DNA of 64,000 bases from Enhydrobacter sp. (GTDB lineage: Bacteria > Pseudomonadota > Alphaproteobacteria > Reyranellales > Reyranellaceae). A program made the translations under genes and the position numbers. Shown here one piece after another: positions 54,371 through 63,220 of this stretch. The notes beneath the pieces are model-generated. The model was not told where the DNA came from. It saw only the letters and a program-made list of their open reading frames with translations, and made no database searches. The first letter of the stretch is position 1. Each line of letters begins with the position of its first letter. The stretch covers positions 2,480,001-2,544,000 of the forward strand of contig NZ_CP126889.1 of NCBI RefSeq assembly GCF_030246845.1, given 5' to 3'.

Positions 54371-55771
54371 TCAGGCGGCGCACGCGAGCAATCCCAGCCG
54401 ATCGCGGCGAAGCCATCGCGTCAGCAGCAGGATCGCCACTGTCGTCAGTCCCGCCGCAAGACCGATCCAGATGCCGATGCCCTGCAACTCGACGACGAAG
54501 GCAAGGACCACGCCCACGACCAGTCCGATGCCCCAGTAGCCCAGGGCGGCATAGATCATCGGCATGCGGGTGTCGTGCAGGCCGCGCAGCACGCCGGCGG
54601 CTACCGCCTGGCCGCCGTCGACAAGCTGGAACAGGGCAGCGAGGGCGAGAAAGGACACGGCGAGCCGGGCGACAGGGGCGTTGCTCGGCAGGTCGAGATC
54701 CAGGAAGGCGCCGATCAGCAGGCGCGGCATCGTGACCATGACGAGCGCCGCCATGGTCATGAAGCTGGTGCCCATGGCCAGCGCCGTCCAGCCGGCACGG
54801 CGGACACCGTCTGCGTCCTTCGCGCCGAAGGCGCGGCCGACGCGCACCGTGGCGGCCTGGCTCAGCCCCAGCGGCACCATGAAGGAGAGCGAGGCGATCT
54901 GCAGCGCGATCGAATGGGCCGCGATCGACTCCTCGCCGATCAGGCCCATCAGGAAGGTCGAAGCATTGAAGACGGCGACCTCGAACACCAGCGTGGCGCC
55001 GATCGGCATGCCGAGCCGCCACAGCTCGACGAAGCGCGGCCAGTCGGCGCGCCAGAACCGGCCGAAAAGACGATAGCGGCGGAACTTGCGGTCGAGCGAG
55101 ATCACGATCGCCAGGGTTGCGAACATGAAGAGGTCGGCAAGCGTCGTGGCGATGCCGGCGCCGACGAGTCCGAGGCGGGGCAGGCCGAGATGGCCGAAGA
55201 TCAGGCCCCAGGCGGTGAAGGCGTTGACCGCCACCCCGGCAACGCCGATCACCAGCCCCCACTGCGGCCGCTGCAGCGCCGAGATGAACGACCGCAGCAC
55301 CAGGTAGAAGAAGAAAGGCAGGACCGACCACTGCAGGGTCCGCACATAGTCGCCGGCCTGGAGCGCAAGGTCGGGCCGCTGGCCCATCGCCAGCAGGATC
55401 GTCTCGCTATGCCAGAGGACGATCCAGATCGGCACGGCGATCACCACGGCCGCCCACATGCCCTGGCGCACGGTGCGGCGTACATCGCGCACCGAATGGC
55501 TTTTGCGCCCGAGCTCGCGAGCGATCATGGGTGCGGTGGCCGTGGTCAGGCCGAGCCCGAACATCGTGGTGGCGAAGTAGAGGTTCGACCCCAACGCACC
55601 GGCGGCGAGCGCATCGGGACCGAGCTGGCCCATCAGCAGCACGTCCGTGGTCGTCATCGCCGTCTGCGCGAGATTCGTCAGGATCAGCGGCCAGGCGAGC
55701 ACGATCGTGGCACGCGCTTCCGCGCTCCACGCTTGCCATCTGCTTGCTGTGATCGCGCCGACGCCGTTCAT
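54371..55771 (-). CDS. MATE-family multidrug efflux transporter (NorM/DinF-like)
   Basis: A 466-residue inner-membrane protein with 12 predicted helices in two halves. MATE features: LILTNLAQTAMTTTDVLLMGQLG near the N-terminus (PLILTNLAQTAM), TAPMIARELGRKSH, and GMPIGATLVFEVAVFN in the second half. It exports drugs or metabolites using Na+ or H+. It ends 5 bp from the convergent secreted gene. Confidence 0.93.
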   Translation of the reverse strand: MNGVGAITASRWQAWSAEARATIVLAWPLILTNLAQTAMTTTDVLLMGQLGPDALAAGALGSNLYFATTMFGLGLTTATAPMIARELGRKSHSVRDVRRTVRQGMWAAVVIAVPIWIVLWHSETILLAMGQRPDLALQAGDYVRTLQWSVLPFFFYLVLRSFISALQRPQWGLVIGVAGVAVNAFTAWGLIFGHLGLPRLGLVGAGIATTLADLFMFATLAIVISLDRKFRRYRLFGRFWRADWPRFVELWRLGMPIGATLVFEVAVFNASTFLMGLIGEESIAAHSIALQIASLSFMVPLGLSQAATVRVGRAFGAKDADGVRRAGWTALAMGTSFMTMAALVMVTMPRLLIGAFLDLDLPSNAPVARLAVSFLALAALFQLVDGGQAVAAGVLRGLHDTRMPMIYAALGYWGIGLVVGVVLAFVVELQGIGIWIGLAAGLTTVAILLLTRWLRRDRLGLLACAA

Positions 55772-55823
55772 CGCGCGCTTTTAGCCGGTGTCCTCCGGCG
55801 AGGCGAAGCAATCCTGCCCGGCG

Positions 55824-56441
55824 TCAGACGCAGGCCTCGCAGGCGATGCGCTCCTCGTCGCCTGCGGTCAATCGGAAGAAGGCATCCTGCGGTTTCTCCA
55901 GGACGAACATGGCCTTGGCATCGAGGCCAAGATTGATGCCGCGCAGCACGGCACCACTCACGCCATGACCGACGATGACCGTGCGCATGCGTGACGCGAC
56001 GATGTCGGCCAGCACGGCCGCCGACCGCCGCCGCAACTCGAAATGCGTCTCGCCGCCGGGTGGACAGAAACCGTGCGGATCGGCCCGCCAGTCGGCCAGC
56101 GCACCGGGACGATGAACCTCGATCTCCTTCCAGGAGAAGCCTTCCCAGTCGCCGTAGCTGAGCTCGGCGAGCCGCCGGTCGTCGCGCCACTCGTCGGGGT
56201 CGAGGCCGAGCTCGCGTCCGACGATCAAGGAAGTCTCGCGCGCCCGTCCGAGCGGACTTCTGAGGAAGATCGTCGGGCCGGGCTCGCGCGCCAGCTCGCC
56301 GGCGAGGGCGCGGCCCATCGCCCGCGCCTGGGCTCGGCCGCGCACGGTGAGGTCGGAGTTGCGGGTGCCCTGCATGCGCCGCTCGAGGTTCCAGGCGGTC
56401 TCGCCGTGGCGCAGCACGTAGAGGGGACGGTCGAGCTTCAT
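55824..56441 (-). CDS. Histidine phosphatase family protein
   Basis: A 205-residue phosphoglycerate-mutase-like phosphatase. The catalytic motif is YVLRHGETAWN (phospho-His12), with RSPLGRARET, YGDWEGFSW and VIVGHGVSGAVLRG completing the site. Likely a broad phosphatase rather than a glycolytic enzyme. ATG 56441 overlaps the rsmD stop by 4 bp; last gene of a four-gene coupled operon. Confidence 0.92.
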   Translation of the reverse strand: MKLDRPLYVLRHGETAWNLERRMQGTRNSDLTVRGRAQARAMGRALAGELAREPGPTIFLRSPLGRARETSLIVGRELGLDPDEWRDDRRLAELSYGDWEGFSWKEIEVHRPGALADWRADPHGFCPPGGETHFELRRRSAAVLADIVASRMRTVIVGHGVSGAVLRGINLGLDAKAMFVLEKPQDAFFRLTAGDEERIACEACV

Positions 56442-57007
56442 GACGCGTAGCGCAGGATCACGATCTTGGCCGCACCATAGCGCCTCTCGTCGAGGGCTTC
56501 GAATCGTGGCGGCGGCGGCAGATCCTCGGCACGGGCAAGCTCGATCGTGGCAATGGCGCCCGGCTGCAGCCAACCGGCGGCGGCCAGCGCCACGAGTGCC
56601 GACGCCGCGAGGCCGGACCGGTAGGGCGGATCGAGGAAGACCAGATCGCAGGCTTCGCGTGCGGGCGGCGGGCGGGTCGCATCGGCGCGCACGACCCTGG
56701 CTGTCGCTGTCTCGCCGAGCTTGCGCAGATTGTCGCCGATCAGCTTGATCGCTGTGGCATCGCTGTCGAGGAACGTGGCATGCGCGGCGCCGCGCGACAG
56801 CGCTTCCAGGCCGAGTGCGCCGGAGCCCGCAAAGGCGTCGAGCACGCGGGCGTCGATCAGAGGCGATGTGCCATCCGGGCGCCAGTTGGCATGGGTCAGG
56901 ATGTTGAACAGCGCCTCGCGCGCCCGATTGGAGGTCGGCCGCGTCGTCGTGCCTTCGGGCGTGGCGATGGTGCGGCCACGGTGCTTGCCGCCGACGATCC
57001 TGAGCAT
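56438..57007 (-). CDS. rsmD: 16S rRNA (guanine966-N2)-methyltransferase
   Basis: A 189-residue rRNA methyltransferase. The SAM motif is VLDAFAGSGALGLEALSRGA and the catalytic motif LVFLDPPYRSG (DPPY, N-methylation). The start at ATG 57007 overlaps the rluB-type gene stop as TGATG. rsmD-rluB linkage is common in alphaproteobacteria. Confidence 0.95.
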   Translation of the reverse strand: MLRIVGGKHRGRTIATPEGTTTRPTSNRAREALFNILTHANWRPDGTSPLIDARVLDAFAGSGALGLEALSRGAAHATFLDSDATAIKLIGDNLRKLGETATARVVRADATRPPPAREACDLVFLDPPYRSGLAASALVALAAAGWLQPGAIATIELARAEDLPPPPRFEALDERRYGAAKIVILRYAS

Positions 57008-57792
57008 CAGCGGTGCGGACGTTTCGGCTGGCGCGCCCGCGGCCGGGGCTTTGCCCAGCCTGGTTTGCGCGGCACTTTGAGCCCCAGGAGATTGTCGAGC
57101 GCCTGCGACGGAATCTCCTCGACCGCGCCGCGCGCCAGCTCGCCGAGATAGAACGGTCCGAAGGCGACACGGATCAGCCGCACCACCGGCAGGTCGAGAT
57201 GGGCGAGCACACGGCGCACCTCGCGGTTCTTGCCTTCCGTGAGCGCGATATCGAGCCAGGCGTTGGTGCGCTGCTGGCGCTCGAGCCGTGCCTCGATCGC
57301 GCCGTAGCGCACGCCTTCGATGGTGATGCCGCGGGCAAGCTCGGCGAGTCGCGCCTCGTCGACGGCGCCGTGCACGCGCGCACGATAGCGCCGGGTCCAG
57401 CCATTGGCCGGCAGCTCCAGCCGGCGCGCGAGCCCGCCGTCGTTGGTGAGGAGCAGCAGGCCCTCCGACATGAAGTCCAGCCGGCCGACCGTCACGACGC
57501 GCGGCATCCCCTTGGGCAGCGAGTCGAAGATGGTGCGCCGTCCCTCGGGATCGCGCACTGTCACGAGCTCACCGGGGGGCTTGTGATAGCGCCAGAGCCG
57601 CGGCCGGTCGGCCTCCGGCAGCGGCCTGCCGTCGACCTCGATGCGGCTGGCGTCCGTGACGACGAAAGCCGGCGTCTGCAGCACCTCGCCGTCGACCTTG
57701 ACGCGGCCGGCCGCGATCCAGCGCTCGGCATCGCGGCGCGAGCAGAGTCCGGCGCGGGCGAGGCGCTTGGCGATGCGCTCGGGTTCGCTCAC
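57007..57792 (-). CDS. RsuA/RluB-family pseudouridine synthase
   Basis: A 261-residue rRNA pseudouridine synthase, RluB-like. S4 domain ([19 protein letters not shown]) then the catalytic domain with [20 protein letters not shown], whose Asp is the nucleophile, and [12 protein letters not shown]. The basic tail ([19 protein letters not shown]) is typical. GTG 57792 overlaps the preceding gene by 4 bp. Confidence 0.94.
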   Translation of the reverse strand: MSEPERIAKRLARAGLCSRRDAERWIAAGRVKVDGEVLQTPAFVVTDASRIEVDGRPLPEADRPRLWRYHKPPGELVTVRDPEGRRTIFDSLPKGMPRVVTVGRLDFMSEGLLLLTNDGGLARRLELPANGWTRRYRARVHGAVDEARLAELARGITIEGVRYGAIEARLERQQRTNAWLDIALTEGKNREVRRVLAHLDLPVVRLIRVAFGPFYLGELARGAVEEIPSQALDNLLGLKVPRKPGWAKPRPRARQPKRPHR

Positions 57793-58505
57793 TTGGCGGC
57801 CGCCGCCCCCAGGAAGGCGCGAAAGAGCCTGGCGTCGCCTTCGGAGATCAGGAACTCGGGATGCCACTGCACGCCGATGCAGAAGCGGTAGGCCGGCGCC
57901 TCGATGCCCTCGATGACGCCGTCCGCGGCGGTCGCGTTGACGACGACGCCCTGCGGCGCATCGGCTGCGGCCTGATGGTGCGCGCTGTTCACGGCAAGCT
58001 CGTCGGCGCCGACGATGGCGTGGAGCCGGGTGCCCCGCGCGACCTTCACCGTGTGACCCGGTTCGTCGCGCGGATTGGGCTGCTCGTGCGCCAGCGCATC
58101 GGCGATCGCATCCGGGATATGCTGGATCAGCTTGCCGCCCAGCACGACATGCAGGAGCTGCTGCCCACCGCAGATGCCCAGCACCGGCTTGTCGCGATCG
58201 AGTGCGCCCCTGGTGACGGCGAACTCGAAAGCGGTGCGGCGGTCCTTGGTGACGACCGTGGCGTGGCGATCGCCGCCGCCATAGTAGGAAGGATCGACGT
58301 CGAAGGCGCCGCCGGTCACGACCAGCGCATCGATCCGCTCGAGATAGTCGCCGACACGATCCGGCTCGTGCGGCAGCGCCACCGGCAGGCCGCCCGCCGC
58401 GTCGATGGCGTCGAGATAGTTCTGGCGCAGCGCATACCAGGGAAACCTGGAGTAACCGCCGGGCTTTTCCGCATCCAGCGTGACTCCGATCAGGGGGCGA
58501 GGCAT
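57789..58505 (-). CDS. Class I glutamine amidotransferase-like hydrolase (PuuD type)
   Basis: A 238-residue gamma-glutamyl-gamma-aminobutyrate hydrolase-like enzyme. The nucleophile Cys is in [17 protein letters not shown] and the catalytic His/Glu in [17 protein letters not shown] supports C26 peptidase assignment. It could cleave gamma-glutamyl-GABA (putrescine breakdown) but no other puu genes are present. First gene of the coupled run to the phosphatase. A repeat lies just upstream. Confidence 0.9.
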   Translation of the reverse strand: MPRPLIGVTLDAEKPGGYSRFPWYALRQNYLDAIDAAGGLPVALPHEPDRVGDYLERIDALVVTGGAFDVDPSYYGGGDRHATVVTKDRRTAFEFAVTRGALDRDKPVLGICGGQQLLHVVLGGKLIQHIPDAIADALAHEQPNPRDEPGHTVKVARGTRLHAIVGADELAVNSAHHQAAADAPQGVVVNATAADGVIEGIEAPAYRFCIGVQWHPEFLISEGDARLFRAFLGAAAAK

Positions 58506-58530
58506 GAAAACGACGATACACCATCCACCT

Positions 58531-58632
58531 CACCCTGAGGAGCGCCCGCAGGGCGCGTCTCGAAGGGTGGGCAACAAACACTGTGTCTGCTCGCATGCTT
58601 CGAGACGGCCGCTACGCGGCCTCCTCAGCATG
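58531..58632. repeat. Paired REP-like palindromes in inverted orientation
   Basis: Two hairpin units face each other: 58531-58569 (arms CACCCT/AGGGTG, inner GCGCCC/GGGCGC) and 58594-58632 (arms CATGCT/AGCATG, inner GGCCGC/GCGGCC). Each unit holds the same blocks, CTGAGGAG or its complement CTCCTCAG and GTCTCGAA or its complement TTCGAGAC. This is the pattern of bacterial interspersed REP elements. It fills the gap between a puuD-like start and an acyl-CoA dehydrogenase stop. Confidence 0.88.
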
Positions 58633-58653
58633 AGGTCTTCTTTTTGGCGACGG

Positions 58654-59913
58654 CTAGGACGACACGATGTTCCGCGGCACGTCCTTGAACGGCTTGTTGG
58701 TGTCGACGCTGGGCTCCTTGGGCATCTTCAGCACGCGCTCGGAGATGATGTTGCGCTGGATCTCGTCGGTGCCGCCGGCGATCGAGGTGGCCGGCACGGA
58801 GACGAGGATCTCGGCGATCACGCCGTCCATCGGGCTGTCCGCGCCACTGAGCAGTGCGTCGGCGCCGCTGATATAGGTGTGCACGCGTGCCGCCTGCCGG
58901 GCGATGTGGCTCGAGACCAGCTTGCCGAGCGACCCTTCCGGTCCCTGCGGCCGGCCCTGCTCCTGCGCGGCGCGGGCGCGGCGCGCCGTCCATTCGGCCG
59001 ACTTCGACATGATCAGGAGCTTGGCGATCTCCTGGCGGATCACCGGATCGTCGATCTTCCCGGTGGCCCTGGCGCGCTCCATGACCAGATCGACGCGGCC
59101 GGCGCGCTGCGGATACCACTTGTAGGGCTCCATCGTGGTCGCGATCTCGGCCCGCTCCTCGTCGTAGATGCGGCCCTTGCGGTCGGAGCCGACGGCCCAC
59201 GAACGCAATGCATCGGCGCCGCGACGCTCGTGCATCAGGGTCGTCGTCGCGACCGTCCAGCCGTCGCCCACGTCCGATACAAGGAACTCCGGCTCGACGA
59301 TCGCGTCGGTGAAGAAGACCTGGTTGAACGAGGCATGGCCGTTCATCTGCTTCAGGGGATGCACCTGCACGCCGGGCTGCTTCATGTCGAGGATGAAATA
59401 GGCGAGCCCCTTGTGCTTGGGCACATCCCAGTTGGCGCGCGCCAGCAGCAGCCCCCAATGCGCCTTGTGCGCCGAGGTCGTCCAGACCTTCTGACCGTTG
59501 ATGACCCACTTGTTGCCCTGGCGGTCGGCGCGCGTCACCGCGCCTGCCATGTCCGAGCCGCTGCCCGGCTCGCTGAAGAGCTGGCACCAGGTGTCCTCGC
59601 CGGTGAGGATGCGGCGCAGGAACTTCTCCTTATGCAGGTCGGTGCCGTGGGCGAGGATGGTCGCCGCCGCCAGCGTACGGATGCCCGCCTTGGCGACGCC
59701 GACAGCGCCGATGCGCGCGAACTCCTCGTCGACGATCGTGGTGAACTTCACCGGCAGATCGCGGCCGTACCACTGCCTGGGCCAGTGCGGTGCGCCCCAG
59801 CCGGAGTCGACCAGCTTGTTGCGCCATTCGACGAGGCCGTAATCGGGATTCCAGTTGGCCTCCAGCCAGGCACGCACGTCGCTGCGGACGCTCTCTTCGG
59901 TCGGTTCGCTCAT
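58654..59913 (-). CDS. Acyl-CoA dehydrogenase
   Basis: A 419-residue FAD enzyme: WCQLFSEPGSGSDMAG, VINGQKVWTTSAHKA, YISGADALLSGADSP and the C-terminal GGTDEIQRNIISERVL. The GGT site lacks the Glu present in MCAD (YEGT), so the catalytic base is elsewhere or in a partner. It lies 11 bp downstream of the second dehydrogenase gene and both may form a heteromer. Substrate unknown. Confidence 0.92.
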   Translation of the reverse strand: MSEPTEESVRSDVRAWLEANWNPDYGLVEWRNKLVDSGWGAPHWPRQWYGRDLPVKFTTIVDEEFARIGAVGVAKAGIRTLAAATILAHGTDLHKEKFLRRILTGEDTWCQLFSEPGSGSDMAGAVTRADRQGNKWVINGQKVWTTSAHKAHWGLLLARANWDVPKHKGLAYFILDMKQPGVQVHPLKQMNGHASFNQVFFTDAIVEPEFLVSDVGDGWTVATTTLMHERRGADALRSWAVGSDRKGRIYDEERAEIATTMEPYKWYPQRAGRVDLVMERARATGKIDDPVIRQEIAKLLIMSKSAEWTARRARAAQEQGRPQGPEGSLGKLVSSHIARQAARVHTYISGADALLSGADSPMDGVIAEILVSVPATSIAGGTDEIQRNIISERVLKMPKEPSVDTNKPFKDVPRNIVSS

Positions 59914-59924
59914 GGTCGGGCTCC

Positions 59925-61055
59925 TCAGTGCGTCCAGTGCTGCATCATCTTCTCTCGATGCTCATTGGCATCGCCGAACAGGATCTCGCTCGACTTGGCG
60001 CGCTTGAACCAGAGATGCGTGTCGTTGTCCCACGTGAAGCCGATGCCGCCATGCATCTGCACGGCATGGATCGCTGTCTGCAGACAGGCCTCCGCGGCCG
60101 ACGCCTTGGCGAGCGAGGCGAGGGCAGGCAGGTCGTCATCGCCCTCGTCCAGCGCGGCGGCGGCATAGTAGGCGGCCGACTTCGCCAGCTCGACATCGAC
60201 CAGCATGTCGGCCGCCTTGTTCTTGGTGGTCTGGAAGGAGGCGATCGAGCGGCCGAACTGCATGCGCATCTTCACATAGGCAAGGGCGTCCTCGCGCAGC
60301 CGCTCGGCGCCGCCCACCATCTCGTTGGCGAGGCAGATCAGCGCCTGCTGCATCGTTGTCGCGAAGGGCGCGGCGGCGGCGCCTTCCGGGCCCAGGAGCC
60401 TCGCCTCGACCGACCGGAAAGTGAGGCGGGCGAGCTTGCGGGTCTCGTCCATCGTCTTCAGCGCCCGCCGTTCGAGGCCCGGTGTGGCGCCCTGGACGGT
60501 GAAGAGCGACAGCCCGTCATCGCCTTTGCTGCCCGGGCGGCGCGCCAGGACGACGACGAGGTCGGCCGTGTGGCCATCGAGAACGAAGCTCTTCGTGCCG
60601 TCGAGCCGATAGGCGCCGCCCGACGGCGCGGCTGTCATCGCGACGGCCGATGGCTCGTTGCTGCCGCCTTCCTCGGCGAAGGCGAGCGTCGCCGTCATCT
60701 CGCCGGAGGCGATCGGCGGCAGAAACGCGCGCTTCTGATCCTCCGTGCCGCCGTTCAGGATCGCGCTCGTGGCCAGAACGGCGGTTGAGAAATAGGGAGC
60801 GCAGAGCAGGCCACGGCCCATCTCCTCCAGCACGATGCCGAGCTCGGTGAAGCCGAAGCCCTGGCCGCCATAAGCCTCGGGAATGGCAAGCGCCGTCAGC
60901 CCCAGCTCCTGGTTGAGCCGCCGCCAGCCCTCGCGCTCGAAGCCCGCTTCGGTCGCCATCAGGCGCCGGACCTCCTTGGTGGGCGAGCGCGCTTCCAGCG
61001 CGCGCCTCAAACTGGCCCGGAACTCTTCCTGTTCCGGCGTGAAGCTGAACCGCAT
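59925..61055 (-). CDS. Acyl-CoA dehydrogenase, second subunit type
   Basis: A 376-residue acyl-CoA dehydrogenase family protein: FSFTPEQEEFRASLRRALEAR, PEAYGGQGFGFTELGIVLEEM, LRLTFRS-type FAD strand and QMHGGIGFTWDNDTHLW. The C-terminal motif GGT/DEIQ is missing. Start ATG 61055 follows GGAAGGAG. Adjacent, differing dehydrogenases like this pair form heterotetramers in some sterol-degradation systems, a suggestion only. Confidence 0.9.
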   Translation of the reverse strand: MRFSFTPEQEEFRASLRRALEARSPTKEVRRLMATEAGFEREGWRRLNQELGLTALAIPEAYGGQGFGFTELGIVLEEMGRGLLCAPYFSTAVLATSAILNGGTEDQKRAFLPPIASGEMTATLAFAEEGGSNEPSAVAMTAAPSGGAYRLDGTKSFVLDGHTADLVVVLARRPGSKGDDGLSLFTVQGATPGLERRALKTMDETRKLARLTFRSVEARLLGPEGAAAAPFATTMQQALICLANEMVGGAERLREDALAYVKMRMQFGRSIASFQTTKNKAADMLVDVELAKSAAYYAAAALDEGDDDLPALASLAKASAAEACLQTAIHAVQMHGGIGFTWDNDTHLWFKRAKSSEILFGDANEHREKMMQHWTH

Positions 61056-61094
61056 GATTACTCCTTCCGGCCCGTTTGCGGTATTTTCCCCGAT

Positions 61095-61553
61095 ATGGTC
61101 GCAACGACAAGACTCTCGCCCATGGAGCGCGCGCTCCGCGAAGCGCATGCAGCCGCAGAGCGGGGCGAGGTGCCGGTGGGCGCGGTGATCGTGCGATCCG
61201 ACGGCACGCTGCTCGCGGCGGCGGGTAACCGGACGGAGGCCGATCGCGATCCGACGGCGCACGCCGAGCTGCTTGCAATTCGCGCCGCCGCGGCCGCACT
61301 CGGCGCGCCGCGCCTGGTCGATTGCGATCTCTACGTCACGCTGGAGCCCTGTCCAATGTGCGCCCAGGCGATCTCCTTCGCGCGGCTGAGGCGCCTCTAC
61401 TACGGCGCCTCCGATCCCAAGGGCGGCGGCGTGGAGCACGGGCCGCACCTTTTCAATCAGCCGACCTGCCATCACCGGCCGGAAGTCTATGGCGGCATCG
61501 GCGAGCGCGAGGCGGCGGCGCTGCTTCAGGCATTCTTCAGGGAGCGGCGATAG
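61095..61553 (+). CDS. tadA: tRNA-specific adenosine deaminase
   Basis: A 152-residue zinc deaminase that makes inosine at tRNA-Arg(ACG) position 34. Zinc ligands and catalytic residues: His56-Ala-Glu58 (TAHAELLAI) and Cys86-x2-Cys89 ([10 protein letters not shown]). Length and the region [18 protein letters not shown] fit TadA. Start ATG 61095. Its tail overlaps queG by 17 bp on the opposite strand. Confidence 0.94.
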   Translation: MVATTRLSPMERALREAHAAAERGEVPVGAVIVRSDGTLLAAAGNRTEADRDPTAHAELLAIRAAAAALGAPRLVDCDLYVTLEPCPMCAQAISFARLRRLYYGASDPKGGGVEHGPHLFNQPTCHHRPEVYGGIGEREAAALLQAFFRERR

Positions 61554-62715
61554 GCATCGCCCATTCGCGTCGGACCGAGTCGTCCACCTCCTCGATCGTG
61601 GCGCGCCGTCGCCGGAACTCGTCCGGGGCGAGGCGCGACAATGCCCATACGGCGGCGCCTCTCACCAATGGCGATGGATCGGCGAGCAGTCGGTCCACGG
61701 CGATGAGGGCTGTCTCTGCTGCATCGCTATTGCCCAGGGCGTAGGCGACATTGCGCAGGAACCGGTCGCGGCCAATGCGCTTGATCGCCGTACCGGCAAA
61801 GTGTTTGCGGAACGCGGCGTCGTCGAGGGCCGCGAGCTCGGCAAGCGACGGAGCGTCGAGGTCGGGACGCTGCCACAAAGAGTTTTCATGCGCCGTCCGC
61901 GCGAACTTGTTCCACGGACAGACCGCCAGGCAATCGTCACAGCCATAGATGCGGTTGCCGAGCAGCGGTCGCAGGTCGAGATCGATCGGCCCCTCGTGCT
62001 CGATCGTGAGATAGGAAATGCAGCGTCGCGCCTCCAATCGGTAGGGGGCCGGGAATGCCCCAGTCGGGCAGACATCGAGGCAAGCGTGGCACTGGCCGCA
62101 GTGGTCAGCCTCCGGGGCATCGACGGGAAGCTCGGCCGAGAGCAGCAACTCGCCCAGGAACAGCCAGGAGCCGAACCGGCGCGAGACGAGATTGGTGTGC
62201 TTGCCCTGCCAGCCGAGGCCGCTCGCCTGGGCGGCCGGCTTCTCCATCACCGGGGCCGTATCGACGAAGACCTTGATCTGATGTCGATAGGTGTCCCAGA
62301 TGAAACGGCCGAGCGCCTTCAGCTTGCTCTTCACCACGTCGTGGTAGTCGCGGCCCTGGGCGTAGACGGAGATTGCGCCGCGTTCGGGTGCGGCCAGGGC
62401 CGCGCGCGGGTCGCGGCCCGGCGCATAGTTGAGGGCGAGCGATACCACCGTGCGCGCCTCGGGCCAGAGCGTCGCGGGATCGACACGCTGCTCGGAGCGC
62501 TCGGCAAGCCAGCCCATGTCGCCGTGGAAACCCTGTTCCACAAACGAGGCGAGATGCGCCAGGCGTTCGCGGCGGATCTCCGGCGCGAGAGAGGCAGGGG
62601 CGAAGCCCACGGCGTCGAAGCCGAGCCGCAACGCCTCGTTGCGGATGGCGTCGCGCAGCTCGATCGCAGTCGCGGGCCTGGGTGGACGCTTGGGAACAGG
62701 CGGCCGGCGGCTCAT
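61537..62715 (-). CDS. queG: Epoxyqueuosine reductase
   Basis: A 392-residue cobalamin-dependent reductase, last step of queuosine synthesis. Two [4Fe-4S] motifs are [12 protein letters not shown] and [10 protein letters not shown]-terminal [15 protein letters not shown] and HEAT-like repeats at the C-terminus ([16 protein letters not shown]). ATG 62715 lies six bases after GGGAGG. queF is 21 bp upstream, giving a queF-queG operon. Confidence 0.95.
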   Translation of the reverse strand: MSRRPPVPKRPPRPATAIELRDAIRNEALRLGFDAVGFAPASLAPEIRRERLAHLASFVEQGFHGDMGWLAERSEQRVDPATLWPEARTVVSLALNYAPGRDPRAALAAPERGAISVYAQGRDYHDVVKSKLKALGRFIWDTYRHQIKVFVDTAPVMEKPAAQASGLGWQGKHTNLVSRRFGSWLFLGELLLSAELPVDAPEADHCGQCHACLDVCPTGAFPAPYRLEARRCISYLTIEHEGPIDLDLRPLLGNRIYGCDDCLAVCPWNKFARTAHENSLWQRPDLDAPSLAELAALDDAAFRKHFAGTAIKRIGRDRFLRNVAYALGNSDAAETALIAVDRLLADPSPLVRGAAVWALSRLAPDEFRRRRATIEEVDDSVRREWAMPIAAP

Positions 62716-62736
62716 CGCCACCCTCCCGTCATGGGC

Positions 62737-63192
62737 CTATCGGCCGCGATAGCCCGGCACACCCTGATCGGGAAGCCACAGGCCCTTGGGCGGTTGGCCG
62801 GTCTGCCAGAAGACGTCGATCGGCATGCCGCCGCGCGGATACCAGTAGCCGCCGATCCGCAGCCAGCGCGGCCGCAGTGTCTTCACGAGGCGCTGGCCGA
62901 CCGCGAGCGTGCAGGCTTCGTGAAAGTCGGCATGGTTGCGAAAGCTGCCGAGGAAGAGCTTCAGCGACTTGCTTTCCACCAGCTTGGCGCGCGGGGCGTA
63001 GTCGATCACGAGGTGGGCGAAGTCGGGCTGGCCGGTCATGGGACAAAGCGTCGTGAATTCGGGCGCGGTGAAGCGCACCAGATACAACGCCCCCGGATCG
63101 GGATTGGGCACGGCCTCGAGGACCGCCTTTCCGGGCGAGGCGGGCAGCGACACAGGCCGGCCGAGCTGGCGCAGGTGAGGATATCTGGACAT
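62737..63192 (-). CDS. queF: NADPH-dependent preQ0 reductase (7-cyano-7-deazaguanine reductase)
   Basis: A 151-residue tunnelling-fold enzyme that reduces preQ0 to preQ1. Catalytic Cys50 and Asp57 are in [11 protein letters not shown], with the NADPH motif [16 protein letters not shown] and HADFHE. It is the short, single-domain type. ATG 63192 is chosen; an extension to 63222 lacks homology. It forms the queuosine operon with queG. Confidence 0.95.
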   Translation of the reverse strand: MSRYPHLRQLGRPVSLPASPGKAVLEAVPNPDPGALYLVRFTAPEFTTLCPMTGQPDFAHLVIDYAPRAKLVESKSLKLFLGSFRNHADFHEACTLAVGQRLVKTLRPRWLRIGGYWYPRGGMPIDVFWQTGQPPKGLWLPDQGVPGYRGR

Positions 63193-63220
63193 GGCGGCAT
63201 CATATGCTAAGCGGGCCGCC

